Below are positions 7,826 through 15,318 of a DNA stretch of 64,000 nucleotides, piece by piece. How positions within the stretch are numbered: position 1 is the first letter of the stretch; the number at the start of each line of letters is the position of its first letter. This stretch comes from Paenibacillus sp. J45TS6 (GTDB lineage Bacteria; Bacillota; Bacilli; Paenibacillales; Paenibacillaceae): contig NZ_BOSJ01000003.1 in assembly GCF_018403285.1 (NCBI RefSeq), forward strand, positions 372,001-436,000, written 5' to 3'. The translations under genes and the position numbers were made by a program. The notes beneath the pieces are model-generated. The model ran no database searches. It was not told the DNA's origin and was given only the letters and a program-made list of their open reading frames with translations.

Positions 7826-8646
7826 TGGGTAAAACAGCTTTAATTACCGGATCGAGCAGGGGGATTGGAAGAAGTATTGCTCTTCAGCTTGGATTAAGCG
7901 GTTATCAGGTCGTTATCAATGGTACCAAACAAAGTCTTATAGATGAAGTGGTAAGAGAAGTTCAGAGCTCAGGAGGCGTGGCTACTGGATACTGTGCTAA
8001 CGTTGCTGACCCATTAGCAGTTACTGCGATGGTAGACCATGTTGCAGCAAAGTATGGCAGGATAGATGTATTGATTCATTGTGCTGGTAACTTACATGAC
8101 CAAAAGTGTATACGTATGACGGATCATGAGTGGAACTCGGTTATCGATGTCCATTTACATGGTGCATTCTATTGCACTCAGCGAGTATTGCCTTATATGA
8201 CTCCATATGGAGGCGACATTCTGTTCATGACATCGACTGCCGGGTTATCAGGTTCTGTAGGACAGTTGAATTATAGTGCAGCAAAAGCCGGAGTGCTCGG
8301 CATGGTGTGGACTTTAGCTGCAGAGCTTGCGCGCTATCAGATACGGGTAAATGGTATTTCGCCTGCCGCATTAACGGATATGACTAGACCTGTAATTGAG
8401 CATGTAAAGGAAAAGTGCGCTAGGCGCAAAGAGTCATTTCCTGATTTCTGGAAAGTCGGTGATCCGGATGATGTCGCGCAATTCGCAGCCGCATTGCTGG
8501 CACAACCTGATCAGGATATAACAGGTGAAATTTTTGGAGTTAATGGTTCGAAGGTGACCCAATGGCAAAAGCCGGCACCTTCCTTTTTCGAAGACGGAAT
8601 AGAGAGGTTTTTCACTGCTTGGCACCAGAAGAAGGGAACGAAATAG
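7825..8646 (+). CDS. SDR-family 3-oxoacyl reductase (FabG-like)
   Basis: 273-residue short-chain dehydrogenase. The cofactor motif TGSSRGIG is at residues 8-15 and the catalytic Ser137-Tyr150-Lys154 triad is present (MTSTAG...NYSAAK). The C-terminus has a FGVNGSKVT segment as in FabG-type reductases, plus about 25 extra residues. The canonical NNAG stretch reads CAGNL. In this operon it would reduce the 3-keto product of the thiolase, supplying the substrate for the two MaoC proteins. GAGAGG precedes the ATG; the stop is directly followed by the ecfA1 start. Confidence 0.85.
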   Translation: MGKTALITGSSRGIGRSIALQLGLSGYQVVINGTKQSLIDEVVREVQSSGGVATGYCANVADPLAVTAMVDHVAAKYGRIDVLIHCAGNLHDQKCIRMTDHEWNSVIDVHLHGAFYCTQRVLPYMTPYGGDILFMTSTAGLSGSVGQLNYSAAKAGVLGMVWTLAAELARYQIRVNGISPAALTDMTRPVIEHVKEKCARRKESFPDFWKVGDPDDVAQFAAALLAQPDQDITGEIFGVNGSKVTQWQKPAPSFFEDGIERFFTAWHQKKGTK

Positions 8647-9447
8647 ATGCTTATTTTTGATCATGTACATTTTTATTATCAACAAGAACAACAGGTCTTA
8701 GAAGACATAAGCTTTACCATTGAGTCAGGTGAGTTTGTGGCGATGGTTGGGGCTAACGGCAGCGGAAAATCTACGATAGCTAAGCTTATGGATGGATTGC
8801 TCTTGCCCAAGCAGGGCCAAGTGAAACTAGGTAATCTGAACACTTCAAATCGGGAAGATCTTGTGAACATTCATGAGCAAATCGGGATTGTTTTTCAAAA
8901 TCCGGAGGATCAGTTTATCACCACAACGGTAATAGATGAGGTATTGTTTGGTCTTCAGAATATTCGGGTGCCTAGAGAAGAAATGGATCATCGTGTGGAG
9001 CATGCCCTACAAGCGGTTCATATGGAAGATTATAAAGAAGCGATGCCGCACCACCTGTCCGGAGGACAGAAACAGCGTGTCGCTATAGCGGCAATACTAG
9101 CTATGCGTCCTCAGCTGATTATTTTCGATGAAGCAACCTCCATGCTTGACCCGCTGGGGAGAAAACAAGTGCTGTCCATTATGAAGGAACTGCATAGTCA
9201 GGGTATGACCATTATTCATATTACCCATCATATGGATGAAGTACTATATGCCAAACGTGTACTCCTCTTACATCAAGGCCGTATTGAATATGATGGTGAC
9301 CCGGAGACCTTTTTTAAAACCGTGCGGCTAGATGACTATCAACTGGCTATGCCCTTCTCCGTTCGACTACATCAAGGATTGAATCTACACACACCGCTTT
9401 CTGCAGATTGGAAGGAGATGATTCGTTCGGAATGGGATATGAATTAA
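8647..9447 (+). CDS. ecfA1: ECF transporter ATPase EcfA1
   Basis: 266 residues with Walker A GANGSGKST, Q-loop VFQNPEDQF, signature LSGGQKQR, Walker B LIIFDEATSMLDP and H-loop THHMDE. The Glu-Ala after the Walker B Asp is seen in EcfA1 subunits. Together with EcfA2 and EcfT it powers S components such as BioY. Here the whole energising module follows the biotin-regulated genes with no gap, whereas many Bacillales keep ecfA1A2T in the ribosomal-protein region. It could be dedicated to biotin or shared. Confidence 0.9.
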   Translation: MLIFDHVHFYYQQEQQVLEDISFTIESGEFVAMVGANGSGKSTIAKLMDGLLLPKQGQVKLGNLNTSNREDLVNIHEQIGIVFQNPEDQFITTTVIDEVLFGLQNIRVPREEMDHRVEHALQAVHMEDYKEAMPHHLSGGQKQRVAIAAILAMRPQLIIFDEATSMLDPLGRKQVLSIMKELHSQGMTIIHITHHMDEVLYAKRVLLLHQGRIEYDGDPETFFKTVRLDDYQLAMPFSVRLHQGLNLHTPLSADWKEMIRSEWDMN

Positions 9448-10292
9448 TAGATGTAACAGTGAAATATGGTGGACAAGCAGCTTTGAACCATGTCAGCTGT
9501 ACGATTCACGAAGGTAAATGGATCTCCGTCATTGGACGAACGGGTGCGGGTAAGTCTACCTTTGTCAAAGTATTAAAGGGGCTGCTTCCTATGGTTGATG
9601 GAGAATATCGTATAAATGAGCAGACCGTCCCAAAAGATCGCAAAGGAAGGATGAAAGTAGTACCTGATATTGGTTTTGTTTTTCAGTATCCGGAACATCA
9701 AATGTTTGAGACGAGCGTTTATAAAGAACTCGCTTTTGGACCAAAGTTGCAGGGTTCTACTTCGCAGCAGATCGAACAGGCTGCTGAGTCCATACTTCCT
9801 GAGGTGGGTCTTACCCAGGATATTTTGTCATGCGCTCCATTTCAATTAAGCGGGGGACAAAAACGCCGTGTCGCGATTGCTTCTGTATTAATGATGAACC
9901 CAAAGCTGCTCATTTTGGACGAACCAACCGCGGGACTTGACCCCGTAAGCCGAGTCGCACTACTGAGGATGCTGAAAGAATGGCAGCAGAAAGGAAACAG
10001 GACTGTTGTTTTCGTGTCGCATCATATGGAGGATGTTGCTGAATATTCAGATGAGGTCATGGTGTTCCATGAGGGGCAATTAGTAGGGCATGAAGATACC
10101 ACAACTTTGTTTTTAAACAAATCAGATCTGCTTGCAAAGGCAGGATTATCCTTACCTGAACCCGTGCAGTTCTTACATCTCATGGAACAATTACACGGAC
10201 AAAAAATTACCGTAAAGAGCTGCAAGGAGCAGGAAATTTTCGCACAACTGCTGCCTATTTGGCATGCAAGGAGACTTACAAATGGTGAATAA
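9432..10292 (+). CDS. ecfA2: ECF transporter ATPase EcfA2
   Basis: About 286 residues with Walker A GRTGAGKST, Q-loop VFQYPEHQMF, LSGGQKRR, Walker B LLILDEPTAGLDP and H-loop SHHMED. I choose ATG 9432 because the mature family N-terminus starts close to ELIDVTVKYG; the GGAAGGAG at 9410-9417 is rather far (14 nt). An in-frame TTG at 9408 is the alternative. It overlaps the end of ecfA1, so translational coupling is likely. Confidence 0.88.
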   Translation: MGYELIDVTVKYGGQAALNHVSCTIHEGKWISVIGRTGAGKSTFVKVLKGLLPMVDGEYRINEQTVPKDRKGRMKVVPDIGFVFQYPEHQMFETSVYKELAFGPKLQGSTSQQIEQAAESILPEVGLTQDILSCAPFQLSGGQKRRVAIASVLMMNPKLLILDEPTAGLDPVSRVALLRMLKEWQQKGNRTVVFVSHHMEDVAEYSDEVMVFHEGQLVGHEDTTTLFLNKSDLLAKAGLSLPEPVQFLHLMEQLHGQKITVKSCKEQEIFAQLLPIWHARRLTNGE

Positions 10293-11085
10293 TATACTAC
10301 TAGGAGAATACTCAGAGGGGGATTCGATTCTTCATCAATTAGATCCGCGAACCAAGCTTTTAAGTCTATTCGTGATCATGCTTAGCTTTCTGCTCCTGAA
10401 TACATTTATTAGTTACGGGTTTGCAGTCATTTTCATCATAGGTATTATCCGATTATCCAAGGTCCCCTTTCGTGTTGTATTCAGAAGCATAAAACCGATT
10501 TTATTTATTTTGGCGTTCACTTTTTTCTTTCATGCGCTCACAACGGAAGGCGCTATTTTGTGGTCTTACTCTTTTATCAGTGTAACAGTGGAAGGACTGC
10601 TAAATGGAACGCGATTTGTCTTGCGAATCGTTTTACTAGTCTTACTCGCATCCATGTTAACGTTAACCACCAAACCGTTATCTTTGGCTCAGGGCTTGGA
10701 AAACCTGCTGTCCCCGTTATCTAAAATCGGTGTGCCAGTAGAACAGTTTTCACTTATGATTGTCATTGCGATTCGCTTTATTCCTACGATTATGCAGGAA
10801 CTCGATCGCATACTTCTAGCACAGAAGGCAAGGGGGCATGATATAGCTTCTTTGTCATGGATGAAACGTATTTTCGCCTTTGTCCCCATTCTCGTACCGC
10901 TTATTTTTACGACCGTCAAACGCGCTGAACAGCTTACTTATGCGATTGATGCACGGGCTTATGGAAATGGGAAGGGAAGAACCGTTTATAAGCAACTTCA
11001 ATTTAAGAGAATGGATGTGATAGTTGGAGGATTAACCATCCTGTTTCCCATGATTTTGCTGATGATTAAGATAGGGGGGGTATAA
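10282..11085 (+). CDS. ecfT: ECF transporter transmembrane subunit EcfT
   Basis: About 267 residues with five to six membrane helices, the N-terminal LHQLDPRTKLL motif typical of EcfT, and two coupling-helix motifs (LAQKARGHD and AIDARAYG). ATG 10282 is chosen because AAGGAG at 10268-10273 is 8 nt upstream; the ATG at 10264 would place that site inside the gene. It overlaps ecfA2 by 11 nt. With bioY, ecfA1 and ecfA2 it completes a biotin importer within one gene run. Confidence 0.9.
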   Translation: MVNNILLGEYSEGDSILHQLDPRTKLLSLFVIMLSFLLLNTFISYGFAVIFIIGIIRLSKVPFRVVFRSIKPILFILAFTFFFHALTTEGAILWSYSFISVTVEGLLNGTRFVLRIVLLVLLASMLTLTTKPLSLAQGLENLLSPLSKIGVPVEQFSLMIVIAIRFIPTIMQELDRILLAQKARGHDIASLSWMKRIFAFVPILVPLIFTTVKRAEQLTYAIDARAYGNGKGRTVYKQLQFKRMDVIVGGLTILFPMILLMIKIGGV

Positions 11086-11409
11086 ATGGATGTATACGGA
11101 GCTGTCGTAGACAATGCAACAAGATGTGTTCATTATCATACGGAGAAAGATATTATTGCGATTAAATTCAAATGCTGCAACCGATATTATCCATGTTATA
11201 AGTGTCATGAGGAACATGCTGATCACGCCATTCAGCGCTGGCGACAGGAACAGTTCAGTGAACTTGCAATCCTATGCGGAAATTGTCACACGGAATTGTC
11301 TATTACAGAGTATATGAAGACGGATAGCTGTCCACATTGCCAGGCTTTATTTAATGAAAGATGCGCTGCACATTATCACATCTATTTTGAAGAAAGAAAC
11401 CGCCTGTGA
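11086..11409 (+). CDS. CHY-type zinc-finger protein
   Basis: 107 residues rich in Cys/His pairs: CVHYHTEKD at the start, CCNRYYPCYKCHEEHADH, CGNCH, and CPHC near the C-terminus. This is the CHY zinc-finger layout also seen in Hot13/Tim-like and RING-associated eukaryotic proteins; the bacterial role is unknown. The ATG begins right after the ecfT stop with GGGGGG-type purines upstream, so it is the last gene of the biotin-regulated run. A metal-binding partner for a vitamin importer or an acyl-CoA pathway is not an established connection. Confidence 0.8.
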   Translation: MDVYGAVVDNATRCVHYHTEKDIIAIKFKCCNRYYPCYKCHEEHADHAIQRWRQEQFSELAILCGNCHTELSITEYMKTDSCPHCQALFNERCAAHYHIYFEERNRL

Positions 11410-11430
11410 GGGAAAAGTTTCTTTCTTTAT
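11389..11430. terminator. Bidirectional-looking terminator of the bioY operon
   Basis: GAAGAAAGAAAC (11389-11400) pairs with GTTTCTTTCTTT (11417-11428), followed by a T-rich tract. The stem includes the end of the CHY gene. It lies between two convergent genes. Confidence 0.7.
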
Positions 11431-11434
11431 TTTC

Positions 11435-11743
11435 CTACTGAACACGATCATAAAACTTTTGCCAATCTTTTTTTCCTACATGAATAAGATCGAGTACCGT
11501 CTTTTTTATGACAGTATGGATTGCTTCTCGAAAGAAACGCATTTCTTCACGAATTGCTGCTTCCACCAGGCCATTGGATTTTTCATAGTTTGTTCTTTGG
11601 ATCCCGAGTTCAATTTGATGTTGTGCTTCATGATCATCTACCATATCAAGAAGATGATCAAAAGCGATAAGAACGTCTGCATGTAAACTTAACTTATTCT
11701 CTGTAATCATGAGATCTCTAAATTCTTGTAAACTTTTACGCAT
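11435..11743 (-). CDS. Hypothetical protein, mostly alpha-helical
   Basis: 102 residues, charged and without signal peptide or membrane segments; predicted to be almost entirely helical. I do not recognise a family. The ATG is preceded by TGGAGTG on the minus strand. A plus-strand frame over the same region (11354-11686) starts inside the CHY gene, lacks a ribosome binding site and is hydrophobic in a way typical of a shadow frame, so I prefer this reading. Confidence 0.55.
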   Translation of the reverse strand: MRKSLQEFRDLMITENKLSLHADVLIAFDHLLDMVDDHEAQHQIELGIQRTNYEKSNGLVEAAIREEMRFFREAIHTVIKKTVLDLIHVGKKDWQKFYDRVQ

Positions 11744-11925
11744 AAAGGGTCACTCCATTTTATCTTTCTAAGCAGGTTGCACAGGAAATCATTGAAGAAT
11801 AATCTTTAATCATCAGCTAATTTAATGTTATTCTACATATGATGATATATACATAATAAATCAGGAAATGGAACATTTTTTAATGGTGGAGATTCAGGGC
11901 TAGCTAAATGACAGGGGGATAAAAT

Positions 11926-12390
11926 ATGGTTACATTAGATCCTATGAACCAAGAAGAGTTTCAGCAGTACATGCGTTATGCCATTAAAGATTATGCAAAA
12001 GATAAGATTATTTCTGGTAATTGGTCGGAAGAAGAAGCGATGGATCGCTCTGAGCAAGAATTTTCCAGACTATTGCCAAAAGGTGAGAAAACTGAATTTA
12101 ATCATTTGTATTCCATCTTTGATGAAGAGCAGCTATTAGGAATGATATGGATTGCACCTGAGTCATCCACCAATTATAAAGAAGGCTTTATTTATGATTT
12201 TGTGATATGGGAGAAATATCAAGGGCAGGGATATGGCAAACAAGCCATGAAAGAAATCGAAATGAAAGCAAAAGAACTCGGCATGGAGAAAATTCGGCTT
12301 CACGTTTTTGGTCACAACCAAGTTGCACGAGGATTATATGAAAAGATGGGATATGAGATTACGAATATCAAAATGGCTAAGTCCATTTGA
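11926..12390 (+). CDS. GNAT-family N-acetyltransferase
   Basis: 154 residues. The acetyl-CoA motif A is visible as WEKYQGQGYGKQAM near residue 105, followed by a beta-bulge region HVFGHNQVARGLYEKMGYE, which is characteristic of GNAT enzymes. AGGGGG precedes the ATG. It is a single-gene unit with its own terminator. Substrate unknown. Confidence 0.82.
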   Translation: MVTLDPMNQEEFQQYMRYAIKDYAKDKIISGNWSEEEAMDRSEQEFSRLLPKGEKTEFNHLYSIFDEEQLLGMIWIAPESSTNYKEGFIYDFVIWEKYQGQGYGKQAMKEIEMKAKELGMEKIRLHVFGHNQVARGLYEKMGYEITNIKMAKSI

Positions 12391-12392
12391 AT

Positions 12393-12430
12393 AAAGAGAC
12401 CGCTGACATAAGTGCCAGCGGTCTCTTTAT
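12393..12430. terminator. Intrinsic terminator
   Basis: AAAGAGACCGCTG / CAGCGGTCTCTTT perfect 13-bp arms with a 10-nt loop and T-rich tail. It serves the GNAT gene and could act on the convergent amidase gene as well. Confidence 0.85.
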
Positions 12431-12492
12431 TCAGAATTAGGGTCAGAAATTTCAAGTTACAAATGTAAATATGAAATGAGAGAACGTAACTT

Positions 12493-13920
12493 CTAAACAC
12501 CTAGATATTCTTTAATCCCCTCTACAATTGCCTGTGCTGCTTTATCTTGTACAGCTTCTGTAAAGAGTGCTTCTTCTTCTGCTAGGTTACTAAGGAATCC
12601 AATCTCCAGCAGTGCGGCGGCCATCGTTGTTTCTCTGATTACTTGATAATTCCCTTCTTTAACACCGCGGTCTTTAAAACCGAGCGCCTTTACAAGATGT
12701 TTATGAATAACCTTTGCTAAATCTTTACTGCTGCTTCGCTGATAATAATAGGATTCGGTCCCGCTAGCTTGAGGGGAGGCTAGGACACTATTCCCATGAA
12801 TCGATACAAATATATCTGCTTTTAATTGATTCGCTAAGGCTACTCGTTCCGTCCGGGTAGGGTATACATCTTCATCACGAGTCATAACTACATTGATCTG
12901 CGTTTCATTTTCTAATAAAGCTTCTACTTTTAAGGCTAAAGCTAAAGTAAAGTCTTTTTCATGTGTATTTGTAATACCGATTGTACCTGGATCGCTGCCA
13001 CCATGACCGGGATCGATTACAACGGTTTTACGTCCCGAATTGTCAACCGGTGGAACAGGAAGAGGGAGCGGAACAGCAGTGTTATTTTCATCTGCTTCCG
13101 TTACATCGACAACGAGTGTATTTGATTCCATTTCTGTCTGAAACTCAAAAGGAATTTCTTCGTCGGCAACGATAACAATTCGAACAACTTCAGGATCACG
13201 ACTGAATAAGGAATATCTCACCTCAGAAACACTGGAGTATCCGCTAACATCCAGTTTACCTATCGTCCCTATGTTTAAAGATTGTGAAAAGGAGCTTGAG
13301 AAAGTCGCGTTCGGGATATCGACCACAATCCGTTGAGGATTAGCGAGTGTAGATATAGAAGGTTTTACTTCCCCATCTAAAGATACGACGAGCTGGTTGT
13401 TAGCAAAATACATATCATTCACTTGTTTGACAGATTCCTCATAGGTTTCTCCCTCACTGCCATTTGAATCTGCTACAGGAATACTGCTTGTAAGCGTAAC
13501 TACTTTATTCTTATTATCCCATTTCACAGCAAGTCCCATATTTTCACTTACAAACCGAAGCGGCACGACGACCGTTTTATTCAGGTTTCTCGGTGAAACC
13601 TCAAGCAGGGATGGGATGTCATTAATCAAGGCTTCTTTTTTATTCACGGTGAGCGTTAAGGTATCTGTATCGTTCTGAATTTTGACGCGTTTTATCTTTT
13701 GATCCCAGGTTACTTTAAAGTTCAAATTCTCTGCAACGACACGGATGGGAATCATGACCGAATTATTTATGATGCTCACTTGTGCATGGGAGGGCAGTTC
13801 GATTTCTTTACCATCAAGAATAATTTTAGCTTTAGGCGGATTACTGGAAGCATGCCCGATGCTTGGAAAAATACTGCATAATAATAAACTGAAAAGAAAT
13901 AAAATCATTGTTTTTTTCAT
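12493..13920 (-). CDS. N-acetylmuramoyl-L-alanine amidase with copper-amine-oxidase-N and AMIN domains
   Basis: Secreted cell-wall hydrolase of about 475 residues. Signal peptide at residues 1-25 (ending GHASS); two copper-amine-oxidase N-terminal-like repeats (about 35-145, each with a PLRFVSE/PIRVVAE motif); an AMIN peptidoglycan-targeting domain (about 165-285); and a C-terminal Amidase_3 zinc domain with VIDPGHGG (zinc His), NTHEKDF (zinc Glu), FVSIHGN (zinc His) and ALLEIGFLSN (catalytic Glu). ATG 13920 has GAGGTG 4 nt upstream and gives a clean signal peptide; the in-frame TTG at 13932 has no ribosome binding site. This domain order is common in Paenibacillus. Confidence 0.9.
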   Translation of the reverse strand: MKKTMILFLFSLLLCSIFPSIGHASSNPPKAKIILDGKEIELPSHAQVSIINNSVMIPIRVVAENLNFKVTWDQKIKRVKIQNDTDTLTLTVNKKEALINDIPSLLEVSPRNLNKTVVVPLRFVSENMGLAVKWDNKNKVVTLTSSIPVADSNGSEGETYEESVKQVNDMYFANNQLVVSLDGEVKPSISTLANPQRIVVDIPNATFSSSFSQSLNIGTIGKLDVSGYSSVSEVRYSLFSRDPEVVRIVIVADEEIPFEFQTEMESNTLVVDVTEADENNTAVPLPLPVPPVDNSGRKTVVIDPGHGGSDPGTIGITNTHEKDFTLALALKVEALLENETQINVVMTRDEDVYPTRTERVALANQLKADIFVSIHGNSVLASPQASGTESYYYQRSSSKDLAKVIHKHLVKALGFKDRGVKEGNYQVIRETTMAAALLEIGFLSNLAEEEALFTEAVQDKAAQAIVEGIKEYLGV

Positions 13921-14132
13921 CGCGCACCTCAATATTTGAATAATAATCTTTTTATATGGACAATATTCAACATTTTACCATAATTATCCTGCTTTATTTA
14001 CACGATAAAATCTTTTCCTTTCTTCGCGTCGAATGTTTGGGAATTGCTGAGTTACGGTATAGAAATAGTAGAGTCAATGAATTGGAGTTATATTTTTTAA
14101 TTTAGTGCTGAAAGAGAAAGGGGTATTTTAAG

Positions 14133-15020
14133 ATGAATCAAAAACAACTAGAACGAATGGGATCAGGAAAAGGATTTATTGCAGCGCTAGATCAAAGCGG
14201 AGGCAGTACTCCCAAAGCCTTGCTACAATACGGAGTAAAGGAAAATGAGTATCGTAATGAAGAAGAGATGTATACACTCGTTCACGAGATGAGAACACGG
14301 ATTATAAAGAGTCCTGCTTTTTCTTCAGATTATATTTTAGGAGCGATCTTATTTGAAAATACAATGGATCGTAAAATAGACGGGAAATTTACTGGGGAGT
14401 ATTTGTGGGAGGAGAAAGGAATTGTTCCATTTCTCAAGATTGATAAAGGACTGACTGATGAGAAAAATGGAGTTCAGCTCATGAAACCGATGCCTGAACT
14501 AGATCGTTTGCTTGACCGAGCAAATGAAAAAGGGATTTTTGGGACGAAGATGCGCTCCGTGATTAAAGAAGCGAATAAAGAAGCAATTAAAGAAGTCGTA
14601 GAGCAGCAATTCGAAGTTGCCAAGCAAATCTTGGCGAAAGGACTCATGCCGATTATCGAACCTGAAGTAGATATATATAGTGAAGATAAACAAAAATCCG
14701 AAGAAATTTTAAAAGAGGAATTACGCAAGCATCTGTCTACACTTGATGAGAATGTAAAAGTAATGCTGAAGCTCTCCTTGCCAAGCAAAGATAATTACTA
14801 TAAGGAATTAGTCGATCATCCTCATGTTCTTCGAGTTGTGGCTTTATCTGGGGGGTATGAACGAGAAGAAGCGAATGAGAAATTGGCACGCAACCATGGA
14901 GTTATTGCAAGTTTCTCACGTGCCCTAGCGGAAAGTCTTGTTGCAGATCAGACAGATCAAGACTTCAATAAGCTGTTAACGAGTTCCGTAGAAACGATCT
15001 ATAAAGCTTCTTTAACATAG
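14133..15020 (+). CDS. fda: Fructose-1,6-bisphosphate aldolase, class I
   Basis: 295 residues, the length of the Staphylococcus-type class I aldolase (Fda). It opens with the family signature [22 protein letters not shown], contains [15 protein letters not shown] with a substrate-site Lys, and has the Schiff-base Lys in [12 protein letters not shown]. Cleaves fructose-1,6-bisphosphate to DHAP and glyceraldehyde-3-phosphate in the cytosol, metal-independently. AAAGGGG precedes the ATG. Monocistronic, with a terminator behind it. Confidence 0.93.
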   Translation: MNQKQLERMGSGKGFIAALDQSGGSTPKALLQYGVKENEYRNEEEMYTLVHEMRTRIIKSPAFSSDYILGAILFENTMDRKIDGKFTGEYLWEEKGIVPFLKIDKGLTDEKNGVQLMKPMPELDRLLDRANEKGIFGTKMRSVIKEANKEAIKEVVEQQFEVAKQILAKGLMPIIEPEVDIYSEDKQKSEEILKEELRKHLSTLDENVKVMLKLSLPSKDNYYKELVDHPHVLRVVALSGGYEREEANEKLARNHGVIASFSRALAESLVADQTDQDFNKLLTSSVETIYKASLT

Positions 15021-15071
15021 AAAAATGTGAATGTCATCTCGAATGAAGATCCATTAATAACTTTACAGTCT

Positions 15072-15105
15072 AAAGCAGCCTCTATTAGGAGGTTGCTTTT
15101 TTTCG
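15072..15105 (+). terminator. Intrinsic terminator
   Basis: AAAGCAGCCTC / GAGGTTGCTTT stem (one G-T pair) with a TATTAG-type loop and a run of seven T. Closes the aldolase gene. Confidence 0.85.
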
Positions 15106-15318
15106 TATCTGAATTTCCAAAGAAGACCACTGATAATTAACGTAACAATTGGTTAGACATTCTTGTTCTTATCACCGGCAAGATTGTCTAATAGACACAC
15201 GAATCAAGTAAAGATTATGATCAATAGCAATGATGATTGGTGGAAAGATCGCCATGGGAGGTGATTAGCAGATCAAAGGGAAGGCTGATTTCATTAAATG
15301 ATGAGGGAGTGTTTATTT

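Noticed and set aside
11354-11686. Plus-strand frame of 110 codons
   Set aside because: Starts inside the CHY gene, crosses a terminator and overlaps the better supported minus-strand gene at 11435-11743.
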